Assembly (NCBI GenBank): GCA_036365145.1
Contig: JAEOAD010001700.1
Location: 868,001-932,000, forward strand
Origin: Orientallactaga sibirica
Taxonomy: Eukaryota > Chordata > Mammalia > Rodentia > Dipodidae
Length of the DNA: 64,000 nucleotides
Direction of reading: 5' to 3'
Numbering within the stretch: the first letter of the stretch is position 1; every line of letters starts with the position of its first letter. The notes below the pieces were generated by a model. The model saw nothing but the letters and a program-made list of their open reading frames with translations. It had not been told where the DNA came from and did not search any database. This document shows positions 12,287 through 23,817 of this stretch, one piece after another. A program made the position numbers and the translations under genes.

Positions 12287-12713
12287 ATGTGGAGAAATAG
12301 GAACCCTCATTCACTGTTGGTGGGAATGTAAGATGGTTCAACCACTAAGGAAAGCAATATGGAGACTCCTACAAAGGATGACTATGGAGTTACCAACAGA
12401 CCCAGTTATCCCCTTACTGGGCATTTACCCTAAAAGCTCCTTGCCTCAGTTTAGAGAGATTTGCTCAATCATGTTTATAGCTACTCAATTCATAATAGCT
12501 AAAAACTGGAATCAACCCAGGTGTCCATCATTGGATGAATGGATAACCAAGATGTGGGATATCTACACAATGGAATTCTACTCAGCAGTTAGAAAAAATG
12601 ACACAATGAAATTTGTAGAAAAATGGATGAACTTGGAACAGATCATACTCAGCAAACTCATCCAATCACAGAAAGACAATTATCGCATGGTCTCATTCAT
12701 CTGTAGCTCCTAA
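12287..12713 (+). pseudogene. L1 ORF2 C-terminal coding remnant
   Basis: The plus-strand translation of this stretch contains the conserved L1 ORF2 C-terminal order: 'DPVIPLLGIYP', then 'NWNQPRCPS.DEW', then 'YTMEFYSAV', then 'QKDNYRMVSFICSS' followed by a stop. Only the last ~125 codons are open. The endonuclease and reverse transcriptase domains are absent or scrambled upstream, so this is a dead fragment. Confidence 0.85.
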
Positions 12714-14126
12714 CCTGGATCAGCCCGAGATGCTGACATATCTAATAGGCATGTCAAGGACCAGACAATAAGGAGGGTAGGGCTGGAGGGGGGGTAAGGG
12801 GGGGACACAAAACTGAACCCAAATGGAACTGGTACCATAAAATCCTATATCCTGGGAGACAGACTAAAAGGTTGAACCTTCATCAGGACCTTAGAGGGAA
12901 CATCTGAATCAATGGACCCTGGAGAGGATATGATGAAGATTAAGCTTAATTTTCTCCTGTTTTCTCCCTCTCTCTCTCTTTCTCTTTTGTATTTTCTTTC
13001 TTTTTATTTTCCTTTCCCTTGGCACTGACCTGTAACTCCCAGTACCAGGATGCAGTTAATACCCACAATGAGCTGTTGATCAGAGAGACCCACAAGATTT
13101 CCCAAAAGAAGACAGACTTCTGTCAGAGCACTTGATTACCCACCAGAGGTTAATGGTAAGACCCTACTGCCGAAGACACCATATGCTGTCAGTACAAAAC
13201 ATGGAGAGACCTGGCTGGAATCTGGAAGAGAGCCAGTCCCCAGACAGCCCATATAGTGCCAGAAGGTGCTACGTGAGCTACTGGGGGAAATTGGCCAACA
13301 TCTGCCTGAGCAACTTGAGGTCTAAGCTATTCAGAAGCAAACAATCTGATGTGATGCTCACACTAGTGCAATAGTGGCTCACACCAGCCATGGTGGGTAA
13401 CCAGCTGCTCTTGGATTGGCTAACATATATGCTAATAGAAAGGAACCCATATCTAGAACTGGGAAACAAGTCAGAATCATATCCAGATAATGAGTTTGCT
13501 CTCCAATATCAAGCTGCCACCAATCTTGGGCTACAAGAGGGCCTAAGGCACCTATTATATTCTCTCTAAAATAATAATGGTTATCCCATTTATCTGGTGT
13601 TGACTTCACTCTCCATTGGAGAATCTGCTCCTCTTCTTCAGATGGACACAGGACCTGAGGAGAGAATTAGCCCATCATACTTCGCAAGAGCTCCAGCTAT
13701 GGTTTCCATAGAGGAATCAGGGAAATGAGCAAGAGCTCTGCTTTCTTGGTGAACCTGGTGTCAGCACAAGGGTGAAGGAGATAGACCCTGAGGACACTCA
13801 ACTTCTACCAATGAGATCCAGAGACACAGAGGCTCCCAAGAGCTCATCACTGAAGTAGACCTAAAATGAACCCAACATCGCTCAGGGAATTTTGCAGAAC
13901 AGGGGGTGGAAAGATTGTTAGAGCCACAAGTTGGGACATTACACACAGAGACACTGCCTCTTCTCTATAACTGATGGCTACCCCCACAATGCACGACCCA
14001 CAATCCCCATGGGGATAACTGGCATCCCCAATGAGGAGGGTCCCTTGAGGGTAAGGATGGTGCCAACATGTGCTATTTGCATACTGAGTACGCCCATAAC
14101 TAAAAAAATAAAAATAAATAACTTTT

Positions 14127-14644
14127 TTTCTTTCTTTTTAAAAAATATTTTTATTTTTACTTATTTATTTGAGAGAGAGAGAGGCAGATAGAGAGGGAGA
14201 ATGGGCACACTAGGGCTTCTAGCTACTGCAAACAAACTCTGATGCATGCACCACCATGTGCATCTGGCTTACATGGGTACTGCGGAATTGAACCTAGGTC
14301 CTTTGACTTCGCAGGCAAATGCCTTAACTGCTCAGCCATCTCTACAGCCCTCTTTTTTTTAATTTAAGATTTTATTTATTTATTTGAAAGAGAAAAAGAG
14401 GCAGAGAGAGAAAAAGAGAGAATGGGTGTACCAGGGCCTCCAGCCACTGCAGATGAACTCCAGATGCATCCACCACTTTGTGCATCTGGCTTACATGGGT
14501 CCTGGGAAACCAAACCTAGGTCCTTTGGCTTTGCAGGCAAGCACCTTAACCACTAAGCCATCTCTCCAGCCCGCCTTTCTTTCTCTCTCTTTCTTCCTTC
14601 CTTCCTTTCTTTCCTTCCTTTCTTCTTTTTATTTTTATTTATTT

Positions 14645-14678
<34 letters not shown>

Positions 14679-14904
14679 CCCTCAACCACTGCAAACAAAT
14701 TCCAGACACATGCACCACCTTGTACATCTGCTTATGTAGGTTCTGGGGAATCGAACCTAAGTCTTTTGGCTTTACAGGCAAGTGCCTTAACCGCTAAGCC
14801 ATCTCTCCAGTGCCCTCTTTATTTATTTATTTGAGAGAGAGAGAACTTGGGTGTGCCAAGGCTTCCTGCCACTGTAAATGAACTCAAGACACAGGTGCCA
14901 CTTT
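14127..14904 (-). repeat. Four antisense tRNA-derived SINEs in a row
   Basis: Copies at 14127-14350, 14357-14572, 14625-14811 and a head-less fragment 14816-14904. A CTTT/CTTC simple repeat (14573-14625) lies between the second and third. Confidence 0.85.
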
Positions 14905-15009
14905 CACAGTCTCCTTTATACACTCATATGTGTGTGTATCAGATCAGATAGATGTAGCTGTGTGAGTTTATTTCTGGGTCCTATTCTATTCCATTGGTCT
15001 ATGTGTCTT

Positions 15010-15501
15010 GTTGAACTCAGGGTGATCCTTCTACCTCAGCCTGCCAAGTGCTGAGATTAAAGGCTTGTTTGTTTGTTTGTTTGTTTGTTTTTCAAACTTT
15101 TATTTATTTATTTGAGAGAGAAAGGGGGGGGAGAGAGAGAATGGGTGCGCCAGGTCCTCCAGCCACTGCAAACAAACTCTAGATGCATACTCCCCCTTGT
15201 GCATCTGGCTTACGTCAGTCCTGGAGAATCGAACCGGGGTCCCTTGGCTTTTAGGCAAATGCCTTAACCGCTAAGCCATCTCTCCAGCCCCCTGGCTTCT
15301 TTTTTTTTTTTTTTTGTTTTCCTTTTTATTTTACTGGGGAGGGGGTGATTTTTGAGGTAGGGTCTCACTCTAGCTCAGGCTGACCTGGAATTCATTCTGT
15401 ACTCTCAGTATGGTCTCCAACTCACAGTGATGTGATTCTTTTATCTCTGCCTACTGAGTGCTAGGATTAGAGGCATGTGCCACCACAACCCACTCATGTT
15501 T

Positions 15502-15540
<39 letters not shown>

Positions 15541-16034
15541 TTTTTGGGTTTTTGAGATAGGGTTTCATTCTAGCCCAGACTGACCTGGAATTCACTCTGT
15601 ATTCTCAGGATGGCCTTGAACTCATGGTGATCCTCCTACCTCTGCCTCCCAAGTGCTGGGATTAAAGGTATGTGCCATCACTCTAGCTTCATGTTTTATT
15701 TTTTAATATTTTAATTTTATTTATTTATTAGAGAGAGAGAGAATAAACATGCCTGGTTCTCTAGCCACTGCAAATGATCCCCAGGTGCATACACCAGATG
15801 TATCTGGTTTAGGCAGGTTCTGGGGAATTGAACCTGGGTCCTTGGGCTTCACAGGCAAGCGCCTTCACCACTAAACCATCTCTTCAGGCCTATTTTTGTT
15901 TTTTGAGACAGGGTTTTTAGTAGCCCATGCTGTCCTTGAACTTACTATGTAGCCAAGGATCACTTTGAATTCCTTATCCTCCTGGCCCACCTCCTAAGTA
16001 ATGAGATTACAGGTATGAGCCCAGACACAATGCC
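15010..16034 (-). repeat. SINE cluster inside the antisense L1
   Basis: Antisense copies: B1 remnant 15010-15066, tRNA-SINE 15092-15290, B1 15351-15495, B1 15543-15690, tRNA-SINE 15692-15890 and an old B1 15891-16034. A (TTTA)n run at 15498-15542 separates two of the B1s. Confidence 0.8.
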
Positions 16035-16407
16035 ATTTTTATAACTATAGCTCCATAGTATAGTTTAAAATTAAGTGCTGTGATGCCTCCAGCACTGTTC
16101 TTTCTGCTCAGGATTGTTTTGGCTACTTGGAGGTTTTTCATACTTCCATATGAACTTTAGGATAGATTTGTTTCGCAAGTTCTATGAAGAATGTCATTGC
16201 AGATTTGACAAGGATTACATTGAATCTATAGATGACTTTTAGTAATATAGTCATTTTCACAATGTTAATTCTGCCAACCCACAATCACTTGAGATGTTTC
16301 TATCTTCTAGTATCTTCTTCTTTCTTCAACGTTGTAAAGTTTTTACTGTAGAGGTCTTTTACCACCTTGGTTAGGTTTATTCCTGTTATTGTTGTTTTCC
16401 TTTATTT

Positions 16408-17055
16408 TTGAGGTAGGGTCTGTAGCCCAGACTGACTTAGAACTAACTCATTCTTTAGCCCCAGGCTGGCCTTGAATCATGTTTGATCCTCCTACATCAA
16501 CATCCTAAGTGCTTGGACTAAAGGCATTCACTACCATGCCTGGCTTCCTTGGTATTATTTTTTGTTTTGTTTTGTTTTGCAAGGTAGGGTTTCACCCTAG
16601 CCCAGGCTAACCTGGAATTCACTCTGTGTTCTCAAGATGGCCTTGAACTCATGGTGATCCTCCTACCTCTGCCTCCCGAGTGCTGGGATTAAAGGCGTGT
16701 ACCATGACGCCCAGCTCCTTGGTATTTTTCTTTTTTCTTTTGGTTTTTCGAGGTAGGGTTTCGCTCTAGCCCAGGCTGACCTGGAATTCACTATGTAGTA
16801 TCAGGGTGGCCTCAAACTCATGACGATCCTCCTACCTCTGCCCCCTAAGTGCTGGGATTAAAGGTGTGCACCATGATGCCCAGCTCCTTGGTATTTTTCT
16901 TTTTTCTTTTGGTTTTTCAAGGTAGGGTTTCACTCTAGCCCAGGCTGACCTGGAATTCACTATGTAGTCTCAGCATGGCCTCGAACTCATGGCAATCCTT
17001 CCTATCTCTGCCTCTTGAGTGCTGGGATTAAAAGCATGCACCACTATGCCCTGAC
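16408..17055 (-). repeat. Four antisense B1s; three form a ~170-bp tandem array
   Basis: B1 copies at 16408-16544, 16572-16715, 16738-16885 and 16909-17055. The last three are each bounded by the word CCTTGGTATT, which occurs at 16547, 16717, 16886 and 17058 (steps of 170, 169 and 172 bp). Copies two and three of the array also share the same linker 'cttttttcttttggttttt'. Confidence 0.85.
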
Positions 17056-17222
17056 TTCCTTGGTATTTTTTTAAGCTGTTGTGAATGGGATTTTTTTTTC
17101 CTGATTTCTTTGTCAGCAAGTTCATTAGTGGCATATAGAAAAGCCATTGATACTTGTATATTGATTTTTATGTCCTGCTACTTTGCTGAAACTATTCCTC
17201 AGAGCTAAGAGTGTTTGGTGGA

Positions 17223-17678
17223 GGGCTGGAGGGATGGCTTAGTGGTTAAGATGCTTACCTACAAAGCCAAAGGATCCAGGTCCAATTCTCCAGGACCCAC
17301 GTAAGCCAGATGCACAAAAGTGGCACATGTATCTGGAGTTCATTTTCAGCAGGTAGAGGCCCTGGAATGCCTATTCTCTCCTTCTCTCCCTCCCTCCCTC
17401 CCTCATTCTCTCGTTCTCTCATATAAATAAAAAATATTTTTTTAAAAAAAGAGTTCTGGAGCTAGACGTAGTGGTGCATGCCTTTAATCCCAGCACCTGG
17501 GAGGCAGAGGTAGGTGGATCATTGTGAGTTTGAGGCCACCCTGAGACTACAAAATAAATCCAGGTAAGCCTGGGCTAGAGTGAAACCCTACATAAAAAAG
17601 AGAGAGAGAGAGACTTTAGGGTCTTTTGAATCATGTCACCTGCAAATAGGATAACTTGGCTTAGTCCTTCTTTGGATT

Positions 17679-17720
<42 letters not shown>

Positions 17721-18081
17721 TTTACTAATTTGAGAGAGACCAGAAATAGGCAGGTAGAGAGAAAGAGAGAGAATGGGTGGGCCAGGGCCTCCAGCCACTG
17801 CAAACAAACTCCTGGAGAACTGAGCCTCGAACCGGGATCCTTAGGCTTCACAGGCAAGCGTTTAACCACTAAGCCATCTCTCCAGCCCTGGATTCCTTTT
17901 TTTTTAAATTTACTTATTTGAGACCAACAGAGAGAGAGAGAGAGAGAGAATGGGTGGGCCAGGGCCTCCAGCTACTGCAAACAAACTCCAGCTACATGCG
18001 CCACCTTGTGTATCTGGCTTACGTGGGTCCTGGGAAGCCTCGAACTAGGACCACAGGCCATCTAAGCCATCTCTTCAGCCC
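17223..18081. repeat. SINE cluster: tRNA-SINE(+), B1(+), two tRNA-SINEs(-)
   Basis: tRNA-SINE 17223-17449 on the plus strand and B1 17461-17613 on the plus strand; tRNA-SINEs 17681-17888 and 17898-18081 on the minus strand. The last lacks part of its head-proximal region. Confidence 0.8.
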
Positions 18082-18302
18082 CTTTGGATCCTGTTTAGTT
18101 ACTTCTTTTGCTTTCTTGCTGGACCTAGGAATTTGAACACTACACTGAATTAAACTAGGAGTGAACATTCTCCTTTTATTCACGATTTGGTTCAAAGTTT
18201 TTCTCATGTAGTATAATGTTGGTTATAGGTTTGTCATATGTAGACTTCCATACGTTGAGATATATTCCTTCTTTTCTTTCTTCCTTCATTTCTTTCTTTT
18301 CT

Positions 18303-19077
18303 TCCTTGGCACAGTCTTACTCTGAAAGCCAGGCTGGCCTGAACTCAGTACTTAGCTAAGGCTGGCTTCACACTCACAGCCTCCTGTGCTGGGATTATAG
18401 GACTGAACCACCATACCAGGTTTCTAGTTTCTTTAAGGTTTTTATCATGAAAGAATATTGAACTTTGATCAAAGACCTTTTCTGTATCTCTTGAGATAAT
18501 CATGTGATCGCTGTCATTATATCTATTTATGTGTATATTACATTTATTGGTTTATGCATGGTGAACCTTTCTTGCATTCCTTGAATGACATCAGCTTGGT
18601 TGTCATGGTGTTTGATCTTTTTTTTTTTTTTTCGGAGATAGGTTCTAGCCTAGGTTGACTTGGAATTCACTATGTATTCTCAGGCTAGCCTTAAATTCAC
18701 AGTGATCCTCCTACCTCTGCCTCCCAAGTGCTAGGATTAAAGACCTGTGCCACCACACCTGGCTGTGTTTGACCTTCTTAATGTGATATTGGATTTAGTT
18801 TGCAAGAATTTTATCATGTATTTGCCTCTTTGTTCATCAGAGAAAATTGCTTGCCATTTTCTTTTTCTTTTTAGAGAGAGTAAGAGAGAGAGACAGAGAG
18901 AGAATTGGCATGCTAGGGCCTTAGCCATTGCAATCAAACTCAAGACATTTGTGCCACCTAGTGGGCATGTGTGACCTTGTGCTTGCCTCACCTTTTTGTG
19001 TCTGGCTTATGTGGGATCTGGAGAGTCCCTAGGCTTCACAGGCAAGTGCCTTAACCACTAAGCCATCTCTCCAGCCC
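18303..19077 (-). repeat. Old B1, younger B1 and tRNA-derived SINE (all antisense)
   Basis: Old B1 18303-18420; B1 18619-18764 with flanks GTGTTTGATCTT and GTGTTTGACCTT; tRNA-SINE 18864-19077 with flanks TGCCATTTTCTT and TGACATTTTCTT. The paired flanks define the insertions within the L1. Confidence 0.8.
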
Positions 19078-19087
19078 TGACATTTTC

Positions 19088-19375
19088 TTCTGTGTGTGTG
19101 TGGTGCACATACACATGTGTATGCATATGGGCTCACATGTGTGCATGTGTATACACATGCATGTAGAGGGCAGAGGTTGACTTTGGTTGTCTTCCTCAAT
19201 TGCTCTCCACTATCTTTTTGCGGGGGGAGGTTGGTTTTTTAAGGGAGGGTCTTGTTGTAGTCCAGGCTGACCTGGAATTCACTATGTAGTCTCATGGGGG
19301 CCCTGAACTCATGCTGATCCTCCTACCTCTGTCTCCTGAGTGCTAGGATTAAAGGCATTCACCATCATGCCCAGC
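19088..19375. repeat. Degenerate (TG/CA)n tract and antisense B1
   Basis: 19088-19170 is an imperfect TG/CA repeat with alternating purine-pyrimidine. 19225-19375 is an antisense B1 with a mutated tail side. Confidence 0.75.
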
Positions 19376-19415
19376 TAGCTTCTCTGGTTTAAAATATATA
19401 TATATATATTTATTT

Positions 19416-19508
19416 GTGCTCTCTTTAGCAGCACATATACTAAAATTGGAATGATATAGAGAAGATTAGCATGGCCCCTGCACAAGGATGATATGCAAAT
19501 TCATGGGG
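19416..19508 (+). pseudogene. U6 snRNA pseudogene
   Basis: The stretch matches U6 snRNA from its 5' end (GTGCT..CTTTAGCAGCACATA) through the ACTAAAATTGGAA, AGAGAAGATTAGCATGG and CAAATTCATG blocks. Differences are mainly C-to-T and G-to-A, as expected from CpG decay. It loses similarity before the last ~15 nucleotides and lacks the terminal T run, so it is a truncated retrocopy. A run of TA repeats lies just upstream but no proximal sequence element is evident. Confidence 0.93.
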
Positions 19509-19524
19509 AAAGTGAAACCTAAGT

Positions 19525-20190
19525 CTTATCAGGATGTCCAGGTGCCCCCAGCTGGGGGGAGGGAGCAACCTCACTCTTGCCAGTCTTGAGACTGCTGGGG
19601 TCTAGGCTTGCTGCAACCTTGGGATCCAGGACCCTTTGTCATACATGACAGTTCAGGTCTGCCTAAACCTCCAGTAGCCCAGGGGCCTTCAGCCGTGCCC
19701 TACAGATGCTCTCACAACTCTAGGCTTGCTACCTGTATAATTTCTTTAAACTCAGGATAACCATGAGTAGAACCCTCTTTATTATTCATTTTTCCTCTGG
19801 ATCTCGTGGTCTCTGCTTTGATATCTGCCCTCTTATTTTCCTTGAGCCTTACCATTTGCCCTCTTAACTTCCTTACACAGAAAAGCACATGGCAGATGCC
19901 ATGTGGGTTCCTCCTAAGTTTCCCTACACAAGCTCGTAGATTCTACTTTCCATGAGTTTGTGGATCTACTTTAATGTCGCTTTAAAAGCCTCAGTTTCTC
20001 TTAAATCCCAATCTCCCTTAAACAAACCCCATAATTTGTGATTTCCCCCAAATAAATTTAATATTACACTTATTTATTCTTCTTGAGTCTATATTTATTA
20101 ATTCTTTATTAAAGTTAGGACAGAACCCAAAACTTGGGGTTCAAAAATTCTGGGGGGACCCCTCCTGAACCCAAAATTCTGCATCAACCT
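19525..20190 (-). repeat. Unclassified repeat X, minus orientation
   Basis: Its reverse complement matches the plus-strand sequence at 21822-23815. Shared words are 'gggttcaggagg', 'gactcaagaag', 'tttaagggag', 'tatcaaagcagagacca' and 'ggtagcag/aagcc'. It is about 650 bp long. I do not recognise a family; it could be an ERV-derived or other rodent-specific repeat. Confidence 0.7.
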
Positions 20191-21020
20191 GTTCAGTTTC
20201 TAGGAAGATGGGACATTATATGTGGGCTCATTCCTTCTGCCACCGGCTCAGGAATCAGCCTGACACCCACATTCAGATTTTTCTTGTGAACTTCTTCCAA
20301 GCTGAATTTTCTGAACAGCTTATCAGAGGAAGGAGGTCTCTGCATGCAGTCCTGGGAGCCAAGGGGATGTCCCTCCTGTGACAAAGGCTGAAGAACACAT
20401 ACTGGGGCAGTGTGTCTCTATATAAGTGTATGACTTGGGGGAGGGAGCTGTTATTCCTCAGTCTGAGGTCCCCCCACTCCACAACCCCTCAGTACACACA
20501 GGTGGTCTAACAGGAAGCCGGTCTGGAAGTCACCTGGTCAACCCTGGGAAATTTTCTCCTATTCTCCAGGAAAGTCCCTGGACAGAGCCTGGCCACTTCC
20601 TACTTACAGCACACACTGATTCTTAATGGAGGTTTTGTTTTCCTTTCACTGCAGAGTATGCTCCTGGCAATGATTAATTATTTTGATCCAGTGACCTTTC
20701 ATCCTAGCAGCTTAAAATCAGACTTCTAGGAAAGTGAAACTCACCAGCAGCCTGCCTCTCTCCTAGCTTGTCCTCCTGTGTTTTGTGGCAGATAACCCTC
20801 CTCTCCTGCTCCATTCATGCTCTTTCTGTTTTGGCCAAACCCACCTCCATCCTCACAGCTTCTAGTCAATCCTGTTATTTCCTGTGCGTATGCTACCCCG
20901 CTCTCTGAGACACCCTTTTCCTCTCCTCTCTGCCTTCCAAAGGGACATGTGCCTGGTGTATTGTTTCTGTTCCCCCACCCCCTAGCAATTCTTCTCCTTG
21001 GTTTTTTGTTTGATTGCTTG
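20191..21020. other. Unassigned sequence between the inverted repeat X copies
   Basis: No domain-bearing frame is seen. A 'ctctatataagtg' TATA-like word at about 20417 and mixed base composition would allow a further LTR, but there is no terminal signature I can point to. Confidence 0.4.
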
Positions 21021-21022
21021 TT

Positions 21023-21799
21023 TTCTGAGGTAGGGTCTCACTCTAGCTCAGGCTGACCTGGAATTTACTCTGTATTCTCAGGGTAGCCTCAAACTCATGG
21101 AAATCCTCCTACCTCTGCCTCCTGAGTGCTGGAATTAAAGGCATGCACAACCTCACCTGGCTCCTAGCAATTCTTTATTTGGTGGGATTTGAGGTTTTTG
21201 GTTTGTTTGGTTGATTGGCTGATTACTTTTTTATTGAGATAGAATTCACAGACCAAAAGGATCTTTTTTTTTTTTTAATGTGCCAATTTGAGTTGGGTAT
21301 GGTGGTTTATTCCTGTAATTACAGCATTTGAGAGTTGGAGAGGTCTGCTGTGATTTTGAGGCCAGCCTGGGCTACATAGTGGGTTTGATGTTAATAGAAG
21401 CTACAGAATAAGATCCTGTCTCAAACAAAATCCCAATTCCATGGTTTTAGTAAACTAAAAGTTGTGCTGTCATCAGGACAATTAAGATTTTTTTTTTTCC
21501 AGATGTGGTGGTCCATTCCTTTAATCCTAGCACTTGGGAGGCAGAGGTAGGAGGATCACTGTGAGTTCAAGGCCAGCCTGAGACTACATAGTGAATTCCA
21601 GGTCAGCTGGGGCTAAAGTGAGACCCTACCTCAAAAAAACAAAAAGAGCTGGGCATAGTGGTGCACACCTTTAATCCCAGCACCTGGGTGGCAGAGGTAG
21701 GAGGATCACTGTGAGTTTGAGGCCACCCTGAGACTACATAGTAAATTCCAGGACAGCGCAGGCTAGAGCAAGACCCTACCTCAAAAACAAACAAAAAAA
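21023..21799. repeat. Four B1-family SINEs
   Basis: Antisense B1 21023-21163 (flank CTAGCAATTCTT on both sides), an old plus-strand B1 21291-21427, and two tandem plus-strand B1s at 21499-21645 and 21648-21799. Confidence 0.8.
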
Positions 21800-22160
21800 G
21801 ATTATTTTTTCCACTCTAGTATTGATGATTTTGGGGTTCAGGAGGAGTCTCCCAAAACTTATGAACCCAAATTTTGTATTCTTATCCATCTTTAACAAAT
21901 AATTGATAAAAATGGACTCAAGAAGGATAAATTATGAATTATTGAGTCTATTTAGCAAGAAATAATAAATTATGAAATTGTGGTGTTCATTTAAGGGAGG
22001 TTAGGAGCTAAGAAAAGGCTGGAGCAGAGTCACAAACATGTAGACCTGGGAGCTTTATATAGATGGATTTAGATTAGAGATTTAATGTGGAAGGCACAGA
22101 ATGGTCCATGATGTTCGTTTAAGAAAAATTGAGGTCTAGGAAAGGACTGAAGTAGATTAA

Positions 22161-22177
22161 ACACACACACGCACACA

Positions 22178-22228
<51 letters not shown>
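22161..22228. repeat. (CA)n(GA)n microsatellite
   Basis: A CA run with one interruption passes directly into a pure GA run. It lies inside repeat X. Confidence 0.97.
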
Positions 22229-22231
<3 letters not shown>

Positions 22232-22356
22232 AATAGGAGCTTATGTAGAAGAGAGATTTAGGACAAACACACACTCATATGGAAGGCACAGAATCTGCCC
22301 TGCACCTTCCCATGGAAAAAACTTGAGTAAGTGGTGATGGCTTAAGAATAGGAGAG

Positions 22357-23019
22357 GGGGCTGGAGAGATGGCTTAGCAGTTAAGGCGCCTGCCTCCTAA
22401 ACCTAAGAACACTGGTTCCAATCTCCAGTGGTTCCAATCTCCAGTTCCCACGTTTAGCCAGATGCAGTGACGCAAGGGCGCAATGCCACACTTGACCACA
22501 AGGGGGCGCAAGCATCTAGATTTCGTTTGCAGTAGCTGAGAGGCTGCTGGCGCGCCCATCTGTCTTCCTCTCTCTCTGTCTGTCTCTCTCTGTATCTCTC
22601 TCCAAAAAAAAGAATAGGAGGGGGGGGCTGGAGAAATGGCTTAGCAGTTAAGGCATTTGACTGCCAAGCCTAAGGACCCCAGTTCAATCCCCCAGCACCC
22701 ATGTAAGCCAGATGCACAAGGGAGTGCATGCATCTGGAGTTTGTTTGCAGTGGCTGGAGGCCCTGGCATGCCATTCTCTCTGTCTCTCTATCTGCCTCTT
22801 TCTCTCTCGCTCTCTCTCAAATAAATAAATAAATTAAATATATTTTTAAAAAAAAGAGTAGGGGAGAGGGGCCAGAGAGATGGCTTAGTGGTTAAGGCAC
22901 TTGCCTGTAAAGCCAAAGGATCCAGGTTTGATTCCCCAGGACCCACATAAGTCAGATGCACAAGGTGGCATATACATATAGAATTCATCTGCAGTAGCTG
23001 GAAGCTCTGGCATACCCAT

Positions 23020-23060
<41 letters not shown>

Positions 23061-23085
23061 CTCTCCCTAATAAATAAATAAGAAA
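22357..23085 (+). repeat. Three serial tRNA-derived SINEs at one target
   Basis: Copies at 22357-22612 (long form), 22624-22855 and 22868-23085. Before the first is AGAATAGGAGAGGG, between first and second AGAATAGGAGGGGG, and between second and third AGAGTAGGGGAGAGGG. The same target word was therefore duplicated by successive insertions. Confidence 0.88.
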
Positions 23086-23090
23086 AAAAA

Positions 23091-23425
23091 ATTTTTTTTT
23101 GGTTTTTCATGGTAGGGTCTCGCTCTAGCCCAGGCTGACCTGGAATTCACTATGTAGTCTCAGGGTGGCCTCGAACTCACAGCGATCCTCCTACCTCTGC
23201 CTCCCGAGTGCTGGGATTAAAGGCGTGTGCCACCACACCCAGCTCAAAATAAGAAATTTTTTTTAAAAAGAATTGAAGCCAGGCGTGGTGGCGCACGCCT
23301 TTAATCCCAGCACTCGGGAGGCAGAGGTAGGAGGATCGCTGTGAGTTCGAGGCCACCCTGAGACTACATAGTGAATTCCAGGTCAGCCTGGGTTAGAGCG
23401 AGACCCTACCTGGAAAAAATAAAAA
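23091..23425. repeat. Head-to-head inverted B1 pair
   Basis: Antisense B1 23091-23242 and sense B1 23276-23425, separated by about 33 bp of AT-rich DNA. Both are close to the window consensus, so the arms are nearly perfect complements over about 140 bp. Confidence 0.92.
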
Positions 23426-23817
23426 AATAAAAATAAAAAGAATTGGAAAGAGAAAGTATCAAAGCAGAGACCAGGAAATTCAGATGAGAAATGGGTAGTA
23501 AAGAGAGTTATTTATACCCACGGTTACCCTAAGCTTAGAGAAATTACACAGGTAGCAGGCCCAGAGTTTAGAGGAAATAGCCACATAGTAGATCTAGAGT
23601 TTAAAGGAAATATACCTGTACTAGATTCAGGGATTAGAGAAAAAACCATGCATGTAATTAAAGTGAGAAGTTATCCCAAAGCATAAGGCAGATAGAGGCA
23701 GGCCAGGCCGGGTAGGGAAGAGCTAGACTTACATGTGCCCAGACAGAGTTCACAGGGCAGAGAGAGGGCAAAGATCAACACGGATAACCCTTTATAGTAG
23801 ATTAAAAATGGATTTTT

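Larger units (their letters stand above)
10905..14125 (+). mobile_element. L1 LINE 3' half (ORF2 end plus 3'UTR), with nested insertions
   Basis: ORF2-derived sequence runs 10905-11758 and resumes 12253-12713. The 3'UTR then continues to an A-rich end near 14125 ('actaaaaaaataaaaataaataac'). Inside it are a B1 at 11102-11258 (duplication of AAATCAAGT), a second, 5'-truncated L1 end at 11759-12252 and another B1 within that. ORF2 frames are broken, so it is not active. Confidence 0.85.
14905..18862 (-). mobile_element. L1 ORF2 (antisense), shredded by SINEs
   Basis: Antisense L1 ORF2 sequence is recognisable in pieces at 14905-15009, 16035-16395, 17066-17215, 17614-17680, 18082-18300, 18421-18618 and 18765-18862 (for example 'ttggtctatgtgtct', 'ttgaatctatagatgac', 'tcctgctactttgctgaa', 'ccttgaatgacatcag'). 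They appear in an order consistent with one original element. No open frame survives. Confidence 0.75.
21822..23815 (+). repeat. Unclassified repeat X, plus orientation, with SINE insertions
   Basis: Repeat X sequence is visible at 21822-22160, 22229-22356 and 23433-23815. Together these give about 850 bp once the SINEs between 22357 and 23425 are removed. It pairs with 19525-20190 as an inverted repeat separated by about 1.6 kb. Confidence 0.7.

Noticed and set aside
12287..12713. Possible host gene from the 126-codon frame
   Set aside because: It is the C-terminus of L1 ORF2, as is the 121-codon frame at 57956-58321.
19416..19508. Functional U6 snRNA gene
   Set aside because: The 3' end and terminator T run are missing, many substitutions fall in conserved positions, and there is no proximal sequence element upstream.
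22161..22228. CRISPR-like or other spaced repeat arrays
   Set aside because: All short-period repeats here are microsatellites or SINE tails. No regularly spaced repeat/unique-spacer structure exists, and the DNA is mammalian.
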